The notes below the pieces were generated by a model, which had not been told where the DNA came from, did not search any database, and saw only the letters and a program-made list of their open reading frames with translations. From contig NZ_LSHX01000050.1 of the NCBI RefSeq assembly GCF_001555965.1, positions 49,812 through 113,811 on the forward strand: 64,000 nt of DNA, read 5' to 3'. This document shows positions 35,308 to 44,170 of the stretch, in pieces (the first letter of the stretch is position 1; every line of letters starts with the position of its first letter). A program made the translations under genes and the position numbers. The DNA is from Sphingomonas sp. CCH21-G11 (lineage in GTDB: Bacteria > Pseudomonadota > Alphaproteobacteria > Sphingomonadales > Sphingomonadaceae).

Positions 35308-36036
35308 TCAAAGGCCCAGCACCGCGTCCATGGCAAAGCGCCCCGGCGGCTGGTCGATCAGCCAAAGGGCAGCGCGCACCGCGCCCTGGGCAAAGATCGC
35401 GCGGTCGTCGGCGCGGTGGGCGAGTTCGATCCGCTCGCCATTGCCCGCGAACAGTACGACATGGTCGCCGACGATGGTGCCGCCGCGCATGCTGGCGAAA
35501 CCGATCGTCCCCGGCGTGCGCGCACCGGTCAGCCCGGCGCGTCCGGTGACCGCGGTCTCGGCGAGCGTGCTGCCGATCCCGCGCGCGGCGGCTTCGCCCA
35601 GCATCAGCGCGGTGCCCGATGGTGCGTCGCGCTTCTCGCGGTGATGCGCCTCGACGATCTCGATGTCCCAGTCGGGGCCGAGCCGCGCGGCGGCTTCGGC
35701 GACCAGCCGCGACAGCAGCGCGACGCCGAGCGAGGTGTTGCCGGTCTGCAGCACCGCGACCTCGCCCGCCGCCGCGTCGATCAGCGCATGATGCTGGGCG
35801 TTGAGGCCGGTGGTGCCGACCAGGATCGGCCGCCGGTGTGCGCGCGCCGCATCGAGATGCGCCTCCAGCGCCCCGGGGGCGGAAAAATCGACCAGGACAT
35901 CGCTGTCGCGGGCCAGTGCGACCGGATCGTCGCCGGCGTCGGCGCCGCTGGCGGTCACGGTGCCCATCTCGCCGACCACCGCGGCGATCGCCCGGCCCAT
36001 GCGCCCATGGCTGCCGTAGATGCCGATCCGGGTCAT
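35308..36036 (-). CDS. dapB: 4-hydroxy-tetrahydrodipicolinate reductase
   Basis: A 242-residue NAD(P)H enzyme of lysine and diaminopimelate synthesis. The N-terminal Rossmann loop is IGIYGSHGRMGRAI, then VGTTGLN, and the active-site signature is EIVEAHHREKRDAPSGTA with the catalytic His and Lys. ATG 36036 is the natural start. It is divergent from the sirtuin gene across 99 nt. Confidence 0.97.
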   Translation of the reverse strand: MTRIGIYGSHGRMGRAIAAVVGEMGTVTASGADAGDDPVALARDSDVLVDFSAPGALEAHLDAARAHRRPILVGTTGLNAQHHALIDAAAGEVAVLQTGNTSLGVALLSRLVAEAAARLGPDWDIEIVEAHHREKRDAPSGTALMLGEAAARGIGSTLAETAVTGRAGLTGARTPGTIGFASMRGGTIVGDHVVLFAGNGERIELAHRADDRAIFAQGAVRAALWLIDQPPGRFAMDAVLGL

Positions 36037-36135
36037 GCTGCTCTCCTGCGCGTTCGACGTTGCCCGCGCCTTTGGCAGAAAGCGGCAGGCGCGCCCAGCC
36101 TGTTCGCGGGGCGCGGCGCGGGATAAGGACGGGGA

Positions 36136-36837
36136 ATGACGGAAATTCGCAACATCGTCGTGCTGACCGGCGCGGGCATTTCGGCGGAAAGCGGCATCGC
36201 CACCTTTCGCGGGCCGGGCGGGCTGTGGGAGGGGCACCGGGTCGAGGACGTGTGCACGCCCGAGGCGCTGGCGCGCGATCCGGTGCTGGTCCACCGCTTC
36301 TATGACGAACGCCGTGCCGCGCTGGCGCGGGTCGCGCCCAACGCCGCGCATGTCGCACTCGCGCGGCTCGATGCCGAATGGCCGGGCGGGCTGTTGATCG
36401 TGACCCAGAATGTCGACGACCTGCACGAGCGCGCGGGGGCGAAACGACTGATCCACATGCATGGCGAGCTGAAATCGGCGCTGTGCGCGCATTGCGGCGA
36501 TCGGCGGGCGTGGGAAGGGGCGTTGCCGCCCGCCACCGAATGCGGCCGCTGCCGCCTGCCGTCGCTGCGTCCCGACATCGTGTTCTTCGGCGAGATTCCC
36601 TATCGGATGGACGCAATCGACACCGCGATTGCCGGTTGCGACCTGTTCGTGTCGATCGGCACGTCGGGCGCGGTCTATCCCGCCGCCGGTTTCGTCCGCA
36701 CCGCCCGCCACTGGGGCGCACACACGCTGGAGATGAATCTCGATCCCTCGGAGGGCAGCTTGTTCTTCGACGAAACCCGGCTGGGGCGGGCGGGGGAGCT
36801 GGTCCCCGCCTGGGTGGATGCGGTGCTCGCGGGCTGA
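36136..36837 (+). CDS. cobB: NAD-dependent protein deacylase (sirtuin)
   Basis: A 233-residue class III-type sirtuin. NAD motifs are TGAGISAESGIATFRG and TQNVDDLH, and the catalytic His is in HMHGELKS. Four Cys (CAHC and CGRC) bind zinc. Tyr56 and Arg59 (FYDERR) form the YxxR pair that favours succinyl/malonyl-lysine, so desuccinylase activity is likely in addition to deacetylation. It converges with the nitrilase gene, separated by 4 nt. Confidence 0.93.
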   Translation: MTEIRNIVVLTGAGISAESGIATFRGPGGLWEGHRVEDVCTPEALARDPVLVHRFYDERRAALARVAPNAAHVALARLDAEWPGGLLIVTQNVDDLHERAGAKRLIHMHGELKSALCAHCGDRRAWEGALPPATECGRCRLPSLRPDIVFFGEIPYRMDAIDTAIAGCDLFVSIGTSGAVYPAAGFVRTARHWGAHTLEMNLDPSEGSLFFDETRLGRAGELVPAWVDAVLAG

Positions 36838-36841
36838 CCGC

Positions 36842-37798
36842 TCACCCCCGCTCGACCAGCCCAGCCTTTTCGCGCCGGTCGACATGCAGTTCGAACACGT
36901 CGGGGCGGGCATAATGGCCGTCGGTGTCGAGCGCGGTCAGCGCGCGGCCGATCTGGCTGAGGTCGAGGTCGGCGACGAGCAACTCCGCTTGCGCGCCAGC
37001 CTGCGCTGCGACCGTTCCTTCGGGGGTGATGATTGCGCTGCCGCCCATCTGGAGCTGGCCATCGGCCATCCCCATCAGCAGCGCGCGCGCGTCCGTATCG
37101 CCGCCGACCCGCGCGAGCCCGTCGAGCACCTCGTCGCGGTGCTGGATCGTGCCTGCGGCCAGCACGAAGCAGCGGCCCTCGAACGCATAGTGGCGGCTGG
37201 CGACCGCATACATCTCGCGCACCGTGGGCCAGGCGGCGACGTGCACCGCTTCGCCGGCATGGTGCATGGCCGCGCGCGCCAGCGGCATCCAGTGTTCCCA
37301 GCAGATCAGCGACCCGATCGCGCCCCAGTCCGCCGCATGCACGTCCAGCGTCGACCCGTCGCCGCGCGCCCAGATCAGCCGCTCGCCATGCGTCGGCACC
37401 AGCTTGCGGTGGGGCAGCGGCGGCTGGCCAGGACGGAACAGATATTGCGTGTTGGTCAGGCTGGACCGCACGCGGGCGTGCGCACCGACGCTGACCAGCA
37501 CGCCCGCCTTGTCGACCAGCGCCTGAAGCGGCTCCAGCCGCGGGTCGTCGTCACGCACCGCCTGGTCGAGCAGGATGGCGTGCAGCGCGCGCGTGCCGGG
37601 ATGGTCCCACATCGCCGCGTCGGGGGCTTCGTCGAGCCAGAGCGGATAGCCGCCCAGAAACGTCTCGCCAAACGCAATCACCTGCGCGCCCGCGTCGATC
37701 GCGCGTTTGACATGGCCGATCAGTTCGCGGATGCCCTCGCCGATCGCCAGCGGCAACGGCGCCGCCTGAACGATTGCTGCGCGTATCTGTTTCGTCAT
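36842..37798 (-). CDS. Nitrilase-family carbon-nitrogen hydrolase
   Basis: A 318-residue enzyme with the catalytic triad of the superfamily: Glu in FGETFLGGYPLW, Lys in HRKLVPTHGER and Cys in SLICWEHWMPLAR. The CWEHWMP form and preceding Glu context are those of true nitrilases rather than amidases, so nitrile hydrolysis to acid plus ammonia is likely. ATG 37798 overlaps the era stop as ATGA, giving tight coupling to a housekeeping operon. The natural substrate is unknown. Confidence 0.85.
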   Translation of the reverse strand: MTKQIRAAIVQAAPLPLAIGEGIRELIGHVKRAIDAGAQVIAFGETFLGGYPLWLDEAPDAAMWDHPGTRALHAILLDQAVRDDDPRLEPLQALVDKAGVLVSVGAHARVRSSLTNTQYLFRPGQPPLPHRKLVPTHGERLIWARGDGSTLDVHAADWGAIGSLICWEHWMPLARAAMHHAGEAVHVAAWPTVREMYAVASRHYAFEGRCFVLAAGTIQHRDEVLDGLARVGGDTDARALLMGMADGQLQMGGSAIITPEGTVAAQAGAQAELLVADLDLSQIGRALTALDTDGHYARPDVFELHVDRREKAGLVERG

Positions 37799-38709
37799 TC
37801 CACCCAGTCCAGCCCCATGTCGCGATAGAGGGTGCGATCCTCCATCCATTCGGGCCGGACCTTGACGTGGAGATACAGGTGCACGCGCACCCCCATGATC
37901 CGCGACAGCTCGGCCCGCGCCCGCGCGCCGATCTCCTTAATGCGGCTGCCGCCCTTGCCTAGGACAATAGCGCGCTGTGTTTCGCGCGCGACCAGGATCT
38001 GCTGGTGGATTTCGACCGATCCGTCCTCGCGCTCCTTGTACAGCTCGGTATCGACCGCGCTGGCATAGGGCAGCTCGGCGTGGAGCTGGAGGTAAAGCTG
38101 CTCGCGGGTCACCTCGGCGGCCAGCATCCGGTCGGTCGCGTCGGACACCTGGTCCTCGGGGAAATGCCACGGCGCTTCGGGCATCCGCGCCGCCAGCGCC
38201 GTCTTCAGCTCGGCCACCCCGTCGCCGGTGGTGGCCGACACGAAATAGGTCTCGGCGAACCCCACCCGTTCGTTCAACTTTGCGGCGAGGGTCAGCAGGC
38301 GCGGCTTGTCGGCGATGTCGACCTTGTTGAGCACCAGGAACTTGGGCTCGTGCCGCGCCGCCAGCCCCTCGGCGATGTCGGCGACGCGCTGGGGCAGCCC
38401 GCCCTTGGCATCGACGACCAGCGCGATGACGTCTGCGCCCTCGGTCCCGCCCCACGCGGCGGCGACCATCGCGCGGTCGAGCCTGCGTTCGGGGGTAAAG
38501 ATGCCCGGCGTGTCGACCAGCAACAGCTGGGTCGCACCCTCGATCGCCAGGCCCATCAGCCGCGCGCGCGTCGTCTGCGCCTTGGGACTGACGATCGCCA
38601 CCTTCTGGCCGACCAGCGCGTTGACCAGGGTCGACTTGCCGGCATTGGGTGCGCCGACGATCGCGACCAAGCCGCAATGCTGTAATTGGATTTCGGGGGT
38701 TTCGGTCAT
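37795..38709 (-). CDS. era: GTPase Era
   Basis: A 304-residue GTPase for 16S rRNA maturation. G motifs: GAPNAGKST at residue 19, DTPGIF, and NKVD near residue 127. The C-terminal KH domain has RAIVLGKGGSRIKEIG and ends in VRPEWMEDRTLYRDMG. It follows rnc by 7 nt in the conserved lepB-rnc-era order. Confidence 0.98.
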   Translation of the reverse strand: MTETPEIQLQHCGLVAIVGAPNAGKSTLVNALVGQKVAIVSPKAQTTRARLMGLAIEGATQLLLVDTPGIFTPERRLDRAMVAAAWGGTEGADVIALVVDAKGGLPQRVADIAEGLAARHEPKFLVLNKVDIADKPRLLTLAAKLNERVGFAETYFVSATTGDGVAELKTALAARMPEAPWHFPEDQVSDATDRMLAAEVTREQLYLQLHAELPYASAVDTELYKEREDGSVEIHQQILVARETQRAIVLGKGGSRIKEIGARARAELSRIMGVRVHLYLHVKVRPEWMEDRTLYRDMGLDWVE

Positions 38710-38716
38710 CGTCCGG

Positions 38717-39388
38717 TCACTTTGTCAGTTGCGCAAGCAGCGCGGCGGCGGCGGCGGTTTCGGCTTCCTGCTTCGATGCGCCTTCGGCTTCGGCCTCGGC
38801 CAGTTTGCCGATCGAGGCACGCACGCGAAAACGCGGCGCATGGTGCGGCCCGGCGCGCTCGACGACCTCGTACACCGGCGCGCGGCGCTGATGCGCGGCC
38901 GCCCACTCCTGCAACGCCGACTTGGGGTGGCGCGGCGCGTGCGTCTGGGTGTCGATCCGGTCCGCCCAGACGCGGCGGACGAAATCGCGCGCGGCACCCA
39001 TGCCCTGGTCGAGATAGAGCGCGCCGATCAGCGCCTCCATGACATCGCCCAGCACATTGTCGCTTTGTGCCGCACCGTCGTCGCGCGCCTGCTTGCCCAG
39101 CCGCAGCAGCGCGGGCAGGCCCAGCTGCCGGGCGACCGCGGCACAGACGGGTCCGGTCACCAGCGCGTTGAGGCGCCTGGACAGCGCGCCCTCCGGCTCG
39201 CCGCCGAACCGCTCATACAGCCATTCGGCGATCAGCAACCCCAGCACCCGGTCGCCCAGAAACTCCAGCCGCTCGTAGTTCTCGGCGCGCTGACTGCCAT
39301 GGGTCACGGCGCGCAGATAAGGGGCCAGGTCGGCGGGCGTGTGGCGGAAATGGGTCGCAACCCATCCCGCCACGTCCGTGTCGCTCAA
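38717..39388 (-). CDS. rnc: Ribonuclease III
   Basis: A 223-residue double-strand RNase. The signature [13 protein letters not shown] holds the metal-binding residues, [13 protein letters not shown] gives the second acidic group, and a C-terminal dsRNA-binding domain ends in [18 protein letters not shown] 39388 is chosen because it overlaps the lepB stop as TTGA; a GTG five codons later is an alternative, and longer forms would run into lepB. Confidence 0.96.
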   Translation of the reverse strand: MSDTDVAGWVATHFRHTPADLAPYLRAVTHGSQRAENYERLEFLGDRVLGLLIAEWLYERFGGEPEGALSRRLNALVTGPVCAAVARQLGLPALLRLGKQARDDGAAQSDNVLGDVMEALIGALYLDQGMGAARDFVRRVWADRIDTQTHAPRHPKSALQEWAAAHQRRAPVYEVVERAGPHHAPRFRVRASIGKLAEAEAEGASKQEAETAAAAALLAQLTK

Positions 39389-40194
39389 AAGCCTTCCCCG
39401 ATGCGCCCCCAGCGTGCGGCGGTGAACCACGTCCAGGGCAGCAGCCACTGGGCGCTGCCGTCGGTCGACCAGAAATTGACCACCGCCTTGCCCTCAAGAT
39501 TCTGCATCGGGACATATTCCAGCCCGCCCGCCTCGCGCGCGAAGCGGCTGTCGGTCGAATCGTCGCGATTGTCGCCCATCATGAACACATGGCCGGCCGG
39601 CACGGTGAAGACGGGGGTATCGTCGCCGGGGCTGAACCCCTGGTCGAGCACCAGATAGCTCTTGCCGTTGGGCAGCGTCTCGCGGAACTGCGGATAGCGA
39701 CAGATCGGGGTGCCGTCGGCGGCCTGGTCCTGGAACGCGCCGCGGCATCCGAAATTGGGGGTGACCGGCAGCACGAAATCGGCGACGCGCTGGCGCGGCA
39801 CCTGCTTGCCGTTCAGATACAGGACGCCGCCCTGCACCTGCACCGTATCGCCGGGCAGGCCGATGACCCGCTTGATCCAGTCCTGCTCGTCCGCCGGCGG
39901 TGCCTTGAACACCACCACGTCGCCGCGCGCGGGGTCCGACGCCAGGATGCGGCCCGGGATCAGCGGCAGGCTCCACGGCAGCGAATGGCGCGAATAGCCG
40001 TAATTCCACTTGGTGATGAACAGATAGTCGCCGATCAGCAGGCGCGGCAGCATCGACCCGGACGGGATGTTGAAGGGCGAGAAGATGAAGCTTCTGACCA
40101 CGAACATCAGGATCGCGAGCTTGAGCAGAAAGGAGAGGGTTTCGCGCCACTCGGAACGGGGCGGTTGCGCGGCTGCGCGGATCGATCTGGCCAT
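39385..40194 (-). CDS. lepB: Signal peptidase I
   Basis: A 269-residue membrane protease that removes signal peptides. One N-terminal transmembrane helix ([16 protein letters not shown]) is followed by the catalytic Ser in IPSGSMLP, Lys in [12 protein letters not shown] and the [11 protein letters not shown] signature. ATG 40194 is the start. It heads the lepB-rnc-era-nitrilase transcript, all overlapping or within 7 nt. Confidence 0.98.
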   Translation of the reverse strand: MARSIRAAAQPPRSEWRETLSFLLKLAILMFVVRSFIFSPFNIPSGSMLPRLLIGDYLFITKWNYGYSRHSLPWSLPLIPGRILASDPARGDVVVFKAPPADEQDWIKRVIGLPGDTVQVQGGVLYLNGKQVPRQRVADFVLPVTPNFGCRGAFQDQAADGTPICRYPQFRETLPNGKSYLVLDQGFSPGDDTPVFTVPAGHVFMMGDNRDDSTDSRFAREAGGLEYVPMQNLEGKAVVNFWSTDGSAQWLLPWTWFTAARWGRIGEGF

Positions 40195-40319
40195 GACCGC
40201 CCGCGTAGCGCCAATTTTTGCGCCGCGCCAGCTTTGCGGGTGGCGGATTGCGGGACGGGCGGTTAGGGCAACGCCAACCAGGCTCGCCCGCGCTTCTGAT
40301 GGTTTGGTTCAGGGAGGGC

Positions 40320-40397
40320 GTCACCCCGGACTTGATCCGGGGTCCCGCTTTCTCGCGACCGGTCCGGCAGCGGGCCCCGGCGCAAGGCCGGGGTGAC
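40320..40397. repeat. Palindromic repeat pair, GTCACCCCGG family
   Basis: GTCACCCCGG-N6-CCGGGGTCCCGC and its partner ending CCGGGGTGAC form an inverted pair 78 nt long, between lepB and pgi. The remainder of 40195-40485 likely holds both divergent promoters, but no clear element was seen. Confidence 0.8.
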
Positions 40398-40485
40398 GGT
40401 GGAGCCGGGGCGTGGGGAGCGGTCCGATGTTCCGAGTCACGCGATTGATTAAGACCGGGTGGTGAGCCCGCAGAGGAGTCGCAAT

Positions 40486-41979
40486 ATGAGTGAAGCCGAC
40501 TGGAGCGCCATTGACGCGCTGAAGCCTACGCCGATCGCAAGCCTGTTCGACGGCGATCCCGACCGGCTGGCACGCCTCACGCTAGATATCGCCGGCATCC
40601 ATTTCGACTGGTCGAAGACCCATCTCGACGCCGCCGCGCTTGACGCATTTCAGGCGCTCGCCACCTCGGCGGGTCTTGTGGCCAAGCGTGACCAGCTGTT
40701 CGCCGGCGCCGCGATCAATGTGACCGAAGGCCGCGCCGCCGAACACAGCGCCGAACGCGGCGAGGGCGCGCCTGACAGCGTCGAGCGCGCACGTGGCTTT
40801 CAATCCCGGATGCGCGCGCTGATCGACGCAATCGAGGCCGAGGCGCTCGGCCCCGTCCGCCACATCCTGCACATCGGCATCGGCGGCTCCGCGCTCGGCC
40901 CCGACCTGATCGTCGACGCGCTCGGTCGCGATGCCGACCGCTACGACGTCGCGATCGTTTCGAATGTCGACGGCCTGGCGCTCGAGGAGGCGATTCGCGA
41001 CTTCGATCCCGCCGCGACCCTCATCGCAATCGCGTCGAAGACGTTCACCACCACCGAAACGCTGCTCAACGCGGAAAGCGCGATCGCGTGGCTCGCCGAA
41101 AGCGGGGTCGCCGATCCCTATGGCCGCATCGTCGCGCTGACCGCCGCGCCCGACAAGGCGATGGCGTGGGGCGTGGACGAAACCCGTATCCTGCCGTTCG
41201 CCGAAAGCGTCGGCGGGCGCTATTCGCTGTGGTCGTCGATCGGCTTTCCCGCCGCGCTCGGGCTCGGCTGGGACCAGTTCGAGGAGTTGCTGGAGGGCGC
41301 GGCCGAAATGGACCGCCATTTCCGCCTCGCCCCGCTCGATCGCAACGCGCCGGTGCTCGCCGCGTTCGCCGACCTGTTGTATACTCAGGTGATGGGCTGC
41401 GCGACCCGCGCGACCTTCGCCTATGACGAGCGGCTGCGGCTGCTGCCCAGCTATCTCCAGCAGCTCGAAATGGAATCGAACGGCAAGCGCGTGACCGCCG
41501 ATGGCCAGCCGGTGACCCGCGCGACCGCGCCGATCACCTGGGGCGGGGTCGGCACCGATGCCCAGCATGCGGTGTTCCAACTGCTCCATCAGGGTACGCA
41601 TGTCGTCCCCGTCGAGTTCGTGGCCGTGGTGGAGCCCGAGGACGCGCTCGCCGACGCGCACCACCGCCAGTTGCTGCTCAACGCCTTCGCCCAGGGCGCC
41701 GCGCTGATGAAGGGCCGCGCCAACGACGATGCGGCGCGCGCCTATCCCGGCGACCGGCCGTCGTCGACGCTGCTGCTCGACCGGCTCGACGCGCGCACGC
41801 TCGGCGCGCTCATCGCCTTCTACGAACAGCGCACCTTCGTGAATGCGGCGCTGCTCGGCATCAACCCGTTCGACCAGTTCGGGGTCGAGCTCGGCAAGGA
41901 AATGGCCAAGGCCGCCGACCAGGGCGGGCTCGACTTCGATCCCTCGACCCAGGACCTGATCGCCCGCGCGTTTGGCTAG
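40486..41979 (+). CDS. pgi: Glucose-6-phosphate isomerase
   Basis: A 497-residue glycolytic/gluconeogenic enzyme. HIGIGGSALGPDLIVDAL, IASKTFTTTETLLNA and GRYSLWSSIGFPAALG are the phosphosugar-binding and signature segments; the catalytic His and Lys lie in the later GTHVVPVEF and FDQFGVELGKE regions. ATG 40486 has GAGGAG in front, which excludes an earlier in-frame codon. Confidence 0.97.
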   Translation: MSEADWSAIDALKPTPIASLFDGDPDRLARLTLDIAGIHFDWSKTHLDAAALDAFQALATSAGLVAKRDQLFAGAAINVTEGRAAEHSAERGEGAPDSVERARGFQSRMRALIDAIEAEALGPVRHILHIGIGGSALGPDLIVDALGRDADRYDVAIVSNVDGLALEEAIRDFDPAATLIAIASKTFTTTETLLNAESAIAWLAESGVADPYGRIVALTAAPDKAMAWGVDETRILPFAESVGGRYSLWSSIGFPAALGLGWDQFEELLEGAAEMDRHFRLAPLDRNAPVLAAFADLLYTQVMGCATRATFAYDERLRLLPSYLQQLEMESNGKRVTADGQPVTRATAPITWGGVGTDAQHAVFQLLHQGTHVVPVEFVAVVEPEDALADAHHRQLLLNAFAQGAALMKGRANDDAARAYPGDRPSSTLLLDRLDARTLGALIAFYEQRTFVNAALLGINPFDQFGVELGKEMAKAADQGGLDFDPSTQDLIARAFG

Positions 41980-41999
41980 ACCCTGCAACTGAGAACCTT

Positions 42000-42080
42000 G
42001 TCACCCCGGCCTCGTGCCGGGGGCCCGCTGCTTCTCGCGCCGGATCAGGCAGCAGGACTCCGGCTACAACACCGGGTGAC
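42000..42080. repeat. Palindromic repeat pair, degenerate
   Basis: GTCACCCCGG-N6-CCGGGGGCCCGC is followed by a decayed partner ending ACCGGGTGAC, between pgi and vapB. Confidence 0.7.
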
Positions 42081-42134
42081 GGGGCGTCATGGGCGAATTG
42101 GCCTTCGTCCTTGCGCCGGTCAGGCTGCCACCCT

Positions 42135-42164
42135 ATGTGTATAGAGTTGCCCGAGGATACACAT
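42135..42164. promoter_or_regulatory. Inverted-repeat operator of vapBC
   Basis: ATGTGTAT and ATACACAT are a perfect 8-bp inverted repeat separated by 14 nt, ending 1 nt before the vapB ATG and covering its GAGG ribosome site. This fits the autorepression typical of type II toxin-antitoxin operons. Confidence 0.6.
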
Positions 42165-42165
42165 C

Positions 42166-42360
42166 ATGCGTACCAATATCGACATCGACGATGACTTGAT
42201 GGCGGAGGCCATCAAGGCAACCGGAGCGAAGACCAAGAAGGAAGCCGTGGAGATCGCGCTCCGCAAGACCGTGCAGATCGGTCGCCAGCGCGAAATCCTC
42301 AAATATTTCGGCAAGATCGACTGGCAAGGTGATCTCGATGCCATGCGGCGCGACGATTGA
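42166..42360 (+). CDS. vapB: VapB-type antitoxin
   Basis: A 64-residue antitoxin. The N-terminus MRTNIDIDDDLMAEAIKATG is the ribbon-helix-helix DNA-binding part of the VapB family, and the C-terminus GKIDWQGDLDAMRRDD is the acidic toxin-binding tail. It neutralises the VapC partner and with it probably represses the operon through the inverted repeat just upstream. It overlaps vapC by 4 nt (TTGA). Confidence 0.92.
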   Translation: MRTNIDIDDDLMAEAIKATGAKTKKEAVEIALRKTVQIGRQREILKYFGKIDWQGDLDAMRRDD

Positions 42361-42770
42361 TCGTCGTTGACTCGAGCGTTTGGATCGACGCGCTGCGGGG
42401 CAACCACACCCGAGCGGTCGCGGCGTTCCAGGCAATGACGATGAGTGACGAGGTGCTCGTCGGTGATCTTGTTTTGATGGAGGTCCTCCAGGGGATTCGC
42501 GAGGACAAGCTGTTTGAAGCGTTTCGACGCGACATGCAGGTATTCCCGGTGATCGAGGTCGGCGGCGAGGAAATCGCCATCGCCGCCGCGCGCAATTATC
42601 GCATCTTGCGCGCAAAGGGTGTCACGGTCCGCAAGACGATCGACACGCTGATCGCGACGCGCTGTATTCGCGACGGGCTGGCGCTGCTCTACAGCGACCG
42701 TGATTTCGACCCCTTTGTCGAGCATCTGGGGCTGATCCCCGTGCTCGACCCCGCATCCGGAGTGAATTGA
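42357..42770 (+). CDS. vapC: VapC-type PIN-domain RNase toxin
   Basis: A 137-residue PIN domain. The four acidic active-site residues are present: Asp5 (VVDSSVWID), Glu42 (LMEVLQG), Asp96 (KTIDTLIA) and Asp114 (YSDRDF), so it should be an active magnesium-dependent RNase, often aimed at tRNA or rRNA. It starts at TTG 42357, coupled to vapB, and its TGA stop shares a base with the ATG of the glutathione reductase gene. Confidence 0.93.
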   Translation: MIVVDSSVWIDALRGNHTRAVAAFQAMTMSDEVLVGDLVLMEVLQGIREDKLFEAFRRDMQVFPVIEVGGEEIAIAAARNYRILRAKGVTVRKTIDTLIATRCIRDGLALLYSDRDFDPFVEHLGLIPVLDPASGVN

Positions 42771-44110
42771 TGGCATTCGACTACGACCTCTTCGTGATCG
42801 GCGCGGGATCGGGCGGCGTGCGCGCCTCGCGCGTCGCCGCCGCGCATGGCGCGCGCGTCGCCGTGGCGGAGGAGCACAAGGTCGGCGGCACCTGCGTCGT
42901 GCGCGGCTGCGTGCCCAAGAAGCTGCTCGTCTACGGCGCGCATTTTGCCGAGGATCTGAGCGACGCGCGCAATTTCGGCTGGGACGTGCCGACCTGCGGC
43001 TTCAACTGGCCACGGTTGCAGGCGAACGTGCTGGCCGCGGTCGACCGCATCATCGATTCCTACACCTCGACCCTGGAGCATCATCAGGTCGAGATCTTCC
43101 GCGAGCGCGCGACGGTCAGCGGCCCGCAGGAGGTGACCCTGGCCAGCGGGCGGACGGTTACTGCCGAACGCATCCTGATCGCCACCGGCGCGCGCCCGCA
43201 CATTCCCGATTTCCCGGGGTGCGAGCACGGCATTACCTCGAACGACGTGTTTCATCTGGAAACCCTGCCCAAGCGGGTGCTGATCGCGGGCGCGGGCTAT
43301 ATCGCCAACGAATTTGCCGGCATCTTCAACGAATTCGGCGCGCAAGTGACGCTGATCAACCGCAGCGACGTGATCCTGCGCGGTTATGACGAATCGATCC
43401 GAGACCGGTTGCTCCAGATCTCGATGACCAAGGGCATCGATTTCCGCTTCAACACCAGCTTCAAGTCGATCGAGAAGCGCGACGACGGCACATTGCGCGT
43501 CGATCTCGACGGATCGGACGCGATGGAGGTCGACACCGTGCTGTTCGCCACCGGCCGCGTCCCCAATACCCGCGGCCTCGGCCTCGAAGCTGCCGGGGTC
43601 GAACTCGACAAGGGCGCGGTCAAGGTCGATGCCGACAACCAGTCGCGCTGCCCCAGCATCTATGCGGTCGGCGACGTCACCAACCGGGTCCAGCTCACGC
43701 CCGTCGCGATCCGCGAGGGCCAGGCCTTTGCCGATACCATCTATGGCAACAAGCCGACGCGGGTCGACTATAGCTGCATCCCCAGCGCGGTGTTCAGCCA
43801 TCCGCCGATGGCGGGTGTCGGCATGACCGAGGGCGAGGCGCGCAACCGGCTCGGCTCGATCAAGGTCTATCAGTCCGATTTCCGGCCGATGAAGAACGTG
43901 CTCGCCGACCGCAACGAGCGCGCGCTCTACAAGATGATCTGCGAAAGCGACACCGGCCGCATCGTCGGGCTGCACATGATCGGCCCCGACGCGCCCGAGA
44001 TCCTTCAGGTCGCCGCAATCGCGATCAAGGCACGGCTGACCAAGGATGCGTTCGACCAGACGGTCGCGCTCCACCCGACCATGTCGGAGGAACTGGTGCT
44101 GATGCGCTGA
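42770..44110 (+). CDS. gor: Glutathione-disulfide reductase
   Basis: A 446-residue flavoenzyme that reduces glutathione disulfide with NADPH. The FAD loop is FVIGAGSGGVRASRVAA, the redox-active Cys pair is in GGTCVVRGCVPKK, the NADPH loop is ILIAGAGYIANEFAGI, and the C-terminal His is in ALHPTMSEELV. ATG 42770 is chosen over the adjacent TTG. Its start overlaps the vapC stop, so expression may depend partly on the toxin-antitoxin promoter. Confidence 0.95.
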   Translation: MAFDYDLFVIGAGSGGVRASRVAAAHGARVAVAEEHKVGGTCVVRGCVPKKLLVYGAHFAEDLSDARNFGWDVPTCGFNWPRLQANVLAAVDRIIDSYTSTLEHHQVEIFRERATVSGPQEVTLASGRTVTAERILIATGARPHIPDFPGCEHGITSNDVFHLETLPKRVLIAGAGYIANEFAGIFNEFGAQVTLINRSDVILRGYDESIRDRLLQISMTKGIDFRFNTSFKSIEKRDDGTLRVDLDGSDAMEVDTVLFATGRVPNTRGLGLEAAGVELDKGAVKVDADNQSRCPSIYAVGDVTNRVQLTPVAIREGQAFADTIYGNKPTRVDYSCIPSAVFSHPPMAGVGMTEGEARNRLGSIKVYQSDFRPMKNVLADRNERALYKMICESDTGRIVGLHMIGPDAPEILQVAAIAIKARLTKDAFDQTVALHPTMSEELVLMR

Positions 44111-44145
44111 CGGGCGTCGGGCGCGGACGCCCGAAACCGACCCCC

Positions 44146-44170
44146 GTCACCCCCGACCTGATCCGGGAGC
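44146..44170. repeat. Palindromic repeat half, supplies symporter stop codon
   Basis: GTCACCCCCGACCTGATCCG is a single unit of the GTCACCCCGG family lying across the end of the minus-strand symporter gene. Its TCA is read as that gene's TGA stop. Confidence 0.7.
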
